A stretch of DNA of 64,000 bases from a bacterium. GTDB lineage: Bacteria; Hinthialibacterota; Hinthialibacteria; H5-UNCL2. Numbering within the stretch: the first letter of the stretch is position 1; each line of letters begins with the position of its first letter. The translations under genes and the position numbers were made by a program. Positions 59,641 through 64,000 of the stretch are shown piece after piece. The stretch spans positions 806,001 to 870,000 of the forward strand of contig JABTUV010000001.1 of NCBI GenBank assembly GCA_015075175.1, read 5' to 3'. Below the pieces are notes generated by a model that saw nothing but the letters and a program-made list of their open reading frames with translations, was not told the DNA's origin and did no database searches.

Positions 59641-62499
59641 ATGGTTCGCAAGGTCACCAGGAAAGCCGCCCGCAAGGCGGCCGGTAAGAAGCCCGCCGCT
59701 CGCAAGCCCGCGGCGAAAAAGACTTCGCTCAGGAAAGCCCCTGCTCGCAAGGTCGCCACGCCCAAAAAGGACAAGTACGTTTACTTCTTCGGCGGTGGGA
59801 AAGCCGACGGCAACGAGTCGATGAAGAACCTCTTGGGCGGCAAGGGCGCCAACCTGGCGGAAATGGCCGGCCATCCCGAGCTGCGCCTGCCCGTGCCTCC
59901 GGGGTTTACCATCACGACCGAGGTCTGCACGTATTATTACGCCCACAAGAAGACCTATCCCAAGGAATTGAAGGCCCAGGTGGAGGAGGCCTTGGGCCGA
60001 GTGGAGACGCTCATGGGCAAGAAGTTCGGCGACGTGCACAATCCGCTGCTCGTCTCTGTGCGCTCGGGGGCGCGCCGCTCCATGCCCGGCATGATGGATA
60101 CTGTCCTCAACATCGGCCTGAACGAGCAGACGATTGCGGGCGTGATCGAGCAGAGCGGCAATCCGCGCTTCGCCTGGGACTCGTATCGTCGCCTCATCAT
60201 GATGTACGCGGACGTGGTGATGGAGAAGGCCATGGGCCGCGCCCCCGCGCGTGGCAAGGGCATCCGCAAGCTCTTGGACGAGCGCCTGGAGGCGATGAAG
60301 CGCGCCCGCGGCGTCCACCTGGACACGGAATTGTCCACGGATGATCTCAGGGAGCTGGTCGCCGAATTCAAGGAGATGGTGCGCCGGGAGATGGGTGAGC
60401 CTTTCCCCGAGACGCCCTGGGAGCAGTTGTGGGGGGGCATCGGCGCCGTCTTCATGAGCTGGCAGGGCAAGCGCGCCGTCGAGTATCGTCGCATCGAGAA
60501 GATTCCCGACGAGTGGGGGACGGCCGTCAACGTGCAGGCCATGGTCTTCGGCAATATGGGCGAGGACTCGGCGACCGGCGTGGCCTTCACCCGCAATCCC
60601 GGCTCCGGCGAGAACGAGTTCTACGGCGAGTATCTGGTCAACGCGCAGGGCGAGGACGTGGTCGCCGGCATCCGCACCCCCGCGCCCATCAACGAGTACT
60701 CCAAGAACGCCCAGAGCGCCCACCTTCCCACGCTGGAAAAGTCCATGCCCCCCATCTACCGGCAGCTCTACGACATCCAGAAGCGGCTGGAGAAGCACTA
60801 CCGCGACATGCAGGACATTGAGTTCACCATCGAGAAGGGCGTGCTCTACATGCTGCAATGCCGGGTCGGCAAGCGCAACGGCGTGGCGGCGGTACGCATG
60901 GCGACGGAGATGTACAAAGAGAAACTGATCGACGCTCCCACCGCCATCATGCGGGTCGCGCCCAACCAGTTGGTCGAGCTTCTCTTGCCGATGCTGGACC
61001 CCAAGGCCGAGTTGGCGACGCATCCCATCGCCAAGGGACTGCCGGCGGGGCCGGGCGGCGCCAAGGGCCGCGTGGTCTTCACCTCGGAGGACGCCGTTGC
61101 GTGGGCCAAACGCGGCGAGAAGGTCGTGCTTGTACGCGAGGAGACCTCGCCTGAGGACGTGGACGGCATGCACAAGTCCCAGGCCATTCTCACTACCAAG
61201 GGCGGTATGACCAGCCACGCCGCCCTCGTCGCCCGCGGCTGGGGCAAATGTTGTATCGTCGGCTGCGGCGAGATCGAGATCGCCCACGACCACAAGTCCT
61301 TCACCACCAAGTCCGGCGAGGTCGTGCGCGAGGGCGAGATCATCGCCCTCAATGGCACCAAGGGTCTCGTCTACCACCGCGACATGCCCCTGGTTTCTCC
61401 CGATTTGGAGCACAACCAACCCTATCGCGACCTGATGAAACTGGTGGACAAGGTGCGCGTCCTCTCGGTTCGCACCAATGCGGACACGCCCCGCGACACA
61501 GAGAACGCGGTCAAGTTCGGCGCGGAGGGCATCGGCCTGTTTCGCACCGAGCACATGTTTTACGGGGAGGGCAGCGAGCAGCCGCTGTTTCTCTTGCGCA
61601 AGATGATCATGAGCCGGACCGTCGAGGAGCGTCGGCGCGCGCTGGACGAGCTCTTCGTGTACGTCAAGAACGACGTGAAGGCCACCATGGAGGTCCTCGC
61701 CGGCCTGCCCATCACCATCCGGCTCCTGGACCCGCCGCTGCATGAGTTCGTGCCCCATAGCGAGGACAAGCTGGAGGCGCTGGCGGCGGAGTTGGGCGTG
61801 GATATGCGTGAGCTCCATAAGCGCGCCCACGGCCTGCGTGAAAACAATCCCATGCTGGGCCATCGCGGCGTGCGGTTGGGCGTCACCTATCCCGAGGTCA
61901 CCGAGATGCAGGTCCGCGCCATCCTGGAGGCGGCAGGCGAGCTGATCAAGGCGGGCAAGAAGGCCCTGCCCGAGATCATGATTCCCGTCACCTGCAACGT
62001 CGAGGAACTGGCCGACCAGAAGGCCATCGTGGAGCGGGTCTACGGTCAGGTATGCGCCAAACTGGGTCTCCGGAAGATCCCGTATCTGTATGGAACCATG
62101 ATCGAGATTCCGCGCGCGGCGTTGACCGCCAACCGCATGGCCGAGGTCGCCGAGTTCTTCAGTTACGGGACCAACGACCTGACGCAGATGAGCTTCGGCT
62201 TCTCGCGCGACGACATCGGCTCGTTTCTTCCCGAATACCTGGAGCGGAAGATCCTGCCCGATGATCCTTTCCAGACCATCGACCAGGAGGCGGTCGGCGA
62301 GTTGATGCAGCTGGGCATCCAGCGGGGCCGGTCGGTGCGCAAGGACCTGAAGGTCGGCATCTGCGGCGAGCACGGCGGGGATCCGGCGTCCGTCGAGTTC
62401 TGCCATCGCATCGGCATGAACTACGTGAACCACTCGCCTTTCGGGTCCCCATCGCGCCTGGCGGCGGGCCCAGCCCTGAAGGACAAGGCGCGCAAGTAG
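59641..62499 (+). CDS. ppdK: Pyruvate, phosphate dikinase with a histone H1-like N-terminal tail
   Basis: It interconverts pyruvate, ATP and Pi with PEP, AMP and PPi. 952 residues. After ~45 residues of Lys/Ala/Arg/Pro repeats ('KAARKAAGKKPAARKPAA' and similar), the nucleotide-binding domain starts 'KYVYFFGGGKADGNESMKNL' and 'LGGKGANLAEMAG', with 'SVRSGARRSMPGMMDTVLNI'. The phosphohistidine domain has 'TTKGGMTSHAALVARGWGK' (catalytic His). The PEP/pyruvate barrel has 'GAEGIGLFRTEHMFYGEG', 'ENNPMLGHRGVRLGVTYPEV' and 'VGICGEHGGDPASVEFC' (catalytic Cys). No later start codon exists before the catalytic domain, so the basic tail must be translated. TAG is the first triplet of a repeat. Confidence 0.95.
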   Translation: MVRKVTRKAARKAAGKKPAARKPAAKKTSLRKAPARKVATPKKDKYVYFFGGGKADGNESMKNLLGGKGANLAEMAGHPELRLPVPPGFTITTEVCTYYYAHKKTYPKELKAQVEEALGRVETLMGKKFGDVHNPLLVSVRSGARRSMPGMMDTVLNIGLNEQTIAGVIEQSGNPRFAWDSYRRLIMMYADVVMEKAMGRAPARGKGIRKLLDERLEAMKRARGVHLDTELSTDDLRELVAEFKEMVRREMGEPFPETPWEQLWGGIGAVFMSWQGKRAVEYRRIEKIPDEWGTAVNVQAMVFGNMGEDSATGVAFTRNPGSGENEFYGEYLVNAQGEDVVAGIRTPAPINEYSKNAQSAHLPTLEKSMPPIYRQLYDIQKRLEKHYRDMQDIEFTIEKGVLYMLQCRVGKRNGVAAVRMATEMYKEKLIDAPTAIMRVAPNQLVELLLPMLDPKAELATHPIAKGLPAGPGGAKGRVVFTSEDAVAWAKRGEKVVLVREETSPEDVDGMHKSQAILTTKGGMTSHAALVARGWGKCCIVGCGEIEIAHDHKSFTTKSGEVVREGEIIALNGTKGLVYHRDMPLVSPDLEHNQPYRDLMKLVDKVRVLSVRTNADTPRDTENAVKFGAEGIGLFRTEHMFYGEGSEQPLFLLRKMIMSRTVEERRRALDELFVYVKNDVKATMEVLAGLPITIRLLDPPLHEFVPHSEDKLEALAAELGVDMRELHKRAHGLRENNPMLGHRGVRLGVTYPEVTEMQVRAILEAAGELIKAGKKALPEIMIPVTCNVEELADQKAIVERVYGQVCAKLGLRKIPYLYGTMIEIPRAALTANRMAEVAEFFSYGTNDLTQMSFGFSRDDIGSFLPEYLERKILPDDPFQTIDQEAVGELMQLGIQRGRSVRKDLKVGICGEHGGDPASVEFCHRIGMNYVNHSPFGSPSRLAAGPALKDKARK

Positions 62500-62573
62500 C
62501 GGCGACATTCTGTCGTCGATTGCGTAGCGGCGACATCTTGTCGCCGGTCTCGGCGGCGTCCCCGCCGCCGGTG
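62496..62573. repeat. GTAGCGGCGACATTCTGTCG tandem palindromic repeat after ppdK
   Basis: Two copies, GTAGCGGCGACATTCTGTCG (62496) and GTAGCGGCGACATCTTGTCG (62524), each self-complementary (CGGCGACA / TGTCGCCG), then CGGCGGCGTCCCCGCCGCCG. The ppdK TAG opens the first. Confidence 0.75.
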
Positions 62574-62798
62574 CGTTAGGGCGATAAGGACGTCGCCCGC
62601 ACCGGCGACTGCCAGCCGCCGCCACGGTCACCGCTATCGCGAGAAACCTCGGGGTTTGGGCGTCGCCCCAAGCCCGACCTAAAATCAGTGATGATTTTTG
62701 TTGGCTTTTGTTATTTTGTCCCCACTTGGATCGACACATCCTTTGGAGGAGAGGGACTGAACGTTCTGTCTCAAGAGAGCGCGAGGGTTCGAGTTCCC

Positions 62799-63086
62799 AT
62801 GGCCAAGGCAAGAGAAACTTCTGCCTCCGCTGCAGCGGGCAGGTCGGCTGCGGTGGAACCGCAGGTCCCCAAAATCGAACGCTTTCCTGGTCGAATATAT
62901 TCTGCACTCATGGCGGCTTTTGGGCCTTTGTCTGGCGACCATGGCGGTGTTGCGGCTGGTCACCGGAGACACGCTGGGTCTCTGGTTCTTCTCTTAACCG
63001 TCGGCATCAGTTTCACGTTCGTGGCGATCTGTCACTGGATCTACGATCTCATCTATCGGGATGAGACCGCCCCGGACACGGACTAG
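62799..63086 (+). CDS. Small membrane protein, frame-disrupted
   Basis: From ATG 62799: 'MAKARETSASAAAGRSAAVE', 'PQVPKIERFPGRIYSALMAA'. A hydrophobic stretch in a second frame ('LLGLCLATMAVLRLVTGDTL', 'GLWFFS') then rejoins the first frame in 'LTVGISFTFVAICHWIYDLI' and 'YRDETAPDTD'. The hidden hydrophobic segment makes a plausible two-helix inner-membrane protein of about 95 residues with two single-base losses. I do not recognise the family. It precedes nnrD on the same strand. Confidence 0.5.
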   Translation: MAKARETSASAAAGRSAAVEPQVPKIERFPGRIYSALMAAFGPLSGDHGGVAAGHRRHAGSLVLLLTVGISFTFVAICHWIYDLIYRDETAPDTD

Positions 63087-63168
63087 GGCTTGGGCCGCAA
63101 TTTCCATCTCGATTCCTGACGTTTCAACGCGCCATTCTTGAGCCGAACGAGTCGGTGCTTGACCGGAC

Positions 63169-64000
63169 GTGGCCAAGATCGTGACGGCGGCCGAGATGGC
63201 GGCGCTGGACCGGCGCGCCATCGAGGACTGCGGCATCCCCAGCCTGGAGTTGATGGAGCGCGCCGGCGCGGGCATCGCGGTGGTGCTGGGACGGCGTTTT
63301 CTCAATCTCTCGCATCGGCGTATTCACGTGGTCTGCGGCCGCGGCAACAACGGCGGCGACGGCCTCGTGGTCGCCCGGTGCTTGCGCAGGCAGGCGGGCG
63401 CCTGCCCGGTCGTCTGGGTGGTCGCGGCTCCGGCGGAGTTGTCTGCCGACGCGAGAGAGAACCTCGCGCGCCTGCCGGAGGACGTGGAATGCCATACGGC
63501 GGCGGACGCGCGGGAGTTTGCGGCGGTCGCGGCGGGGCTGTCGCCTTGGGATCTGATCGTGGACGCCCTCCTGGGTACGGGCGCCTCCGGTCCCCCCCGG
63601 CCGCCCTATACCCAGTGGATCGAGGCCATCAACCAGTCTCCCGCCGCGAGGGTCGCGGTGGACCTGCCCTCGGGCATGGACGGCGACCGCGCCCAACCGG
63701 GCCGCCTGTGCGTGCGCGCGGACCTGACGGTCACGCTGGGCCTGCCCAAGCGCGGTCTGGTCTGCCATGGCAACCTGGACGCGGTCGGCGGGCTGGAGAT
63801 CGTCCCGCTGGGCTTTCCGCCGGAACTGACGCGCGAGGATGACGCGCATCCGGTCCTCTTCGGCGAGGAGCACGCACGGCGGCTGCTGCCGCGGCGACCA
63901 CCGACGACCGCCAAGTGGGACGCCGGTCGCCTCCTGGTGTTGGCCGGCTCGGAAACCATGCAGGGCGCGGGCGCCATGGTCGCCAACGCGGCGGTGCTGG
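63169..64000 (+). CDS. nnrD: Bifunctional NAD(P)HX repair enzyme NnrD/NnrE, cut by the window end
   Basis: It repairs hydrated NAD(P)H. The first ~215 residues are the epimerase (YjeF-N) domain: 'AEMAALDRRAIEDCGIPSLE', 'HVVCGRGNNGGDGLVVARCL', 'DLIVDALLGTGASGPPRPPY', 'VAVDLPSGMDGDRAQPG', 'ADLTVTLGLPKRGLV'. The ADP/ATP-dependent dehydratase (YjeF-C) begins at about 'DAGRLLVLAGSETMQGAGAM' and runs off the window after 277 codons. The start is GTG 63169 with a poor ribosome-binding site. The combined enzyme normally has ~500 residues. Confidence 0.92.
   Translation, partial: MAKIVTAAEMAALDRRAIEDCGIPSLELMERAGAGIAVVLGRRFLNLSHRRIHVVCGRGNNGGDGLVVARCLRRQAGACPVVWVVAAPAELSADARENLARLPEDVECHTAADAREFAAVAAGLSPWDLIVDALLGTGASGPPRPPYTQWIEAINQSPAARVAVDLPSGMDGDRAQPGRLCVRADLTVTLGLPKRGLVCHGNLDAVGGLEIVPLGFPPELTREDDAHPVLFGEEHARRLLPRRPPTTAKWDAGRLLVLAGSETMQGAGAMVANAAVL

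Noticed and set aside
62780-62800. tRNA-like T-loop (GGTTCGAGTTCC)
   Set aside because: The flanking bases do not form a T-stem or acceptor stem and no anticodon arm can be built.
59635-62907. Open frame of 1090 codons on the minus strand across ppdK
   Set aside because: It mirrors ppdK codon by codon, is rich in His/Asp/Leu/Gly as antisense frames of GC-rich genes are, and has no motif or ribosome-binding site.

Overview
The window is about 64 kb of GC-rich (visibly well above 60% G+C) bacterial chromosome with a Gram-negative style gene set: secretins, MurJ, a CpoB/YbgF-like protein, many exported proteins with Sec signal peptides, and sigma-54 regulation. A matrixin protease carries a Pro/Thr 'TPTPT' linker and a dockerin-like EF-hand tail, and there are several secreted right-handed beta-helix proteins. 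That combination is typical of uncultured phyla such as Sumerlaeota or Hydrogenedentota and of some Planctomycete relatives. I cannot assign a phylum from the sequence. No rRNA, tRNA, prophage, transposase or CRISPR array was recognised.

Layout. 0-3.5 kb: an FxLYD-type protein, two small secretins and a broken second FxLYD gene, then a damaged PTS EIIA gene overlapping a ClC channel (3.5-5.2 kb) that converges on murJ. 7.4-14 kb: citrate synthase, a promoter followed by a structured unassigned region, a damaged cpoB/ybgF, an NtrC-type regulator, prfA, and a histone-deacetylase family gene. 14.2-18.6 kb: two secreted beta-helix proteins behind a strong sigma-70 promoter. 18.6-25.2 kb, minus strand: the conserved translation/secretion operon ylxM-ffh-rpsP-khpA-rimM-trmD-(RNA methyltransferase)-rplS-rnhB-yraN. 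25.3-29 kb: a DUF433/PIN-like toxin-antitoxin pair, a secreted protein plus matrixin protease, and ruvX. 29.3-32 kb: bacilliredoxin, and ilvB-ilvN behind an ilvL-like leader peptide and attenuator. 32.3-36.5 kb: an orphan adenine DNA methyltransferase, a membrane-anchored protein, a Phd/VapC pair and an exported isoaspartyl methyltransferase. 36.7-45.8 kb, minus strand: four beta-helix genes forming a duplicated two-gene cassette. 46-50.8 kb: glutamate dehydrogenase, a NodB-like protein and bioB. 51-55 kb: a DUF190-CrcB fluoride pair, a damaged SDR gene, YjbQ and a GAF-GAF histidine kinase. 55-64 kb: a J-domain/HEAT protein, a glycosyltransferase, xylulokinase, a pyruvate phosphate dikinase with a histone-H1-like tail, a small membrane protein and NAD(P)HX repair enzyme nnrD, cut by the window end.

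Two things dominate the window beyond the genes. First, it is littered with short palindromic repeats of at least ten unrelated families that sit at gene 3' ends. In about a dozen cases the first bases of the repeat are the stop codon (mostly TAG) of the neighbouring gene, and in other cases the repeat is read as extra protein sequence. Second, about a quarter of the genes, including normally essential ones (khpA, ilvBN, bioB, gdh), carry single-base deletions. The pattern looks more like sequencing or assembly indels than true decay, so several 'pseudogenes' below are probably intact in the organism.
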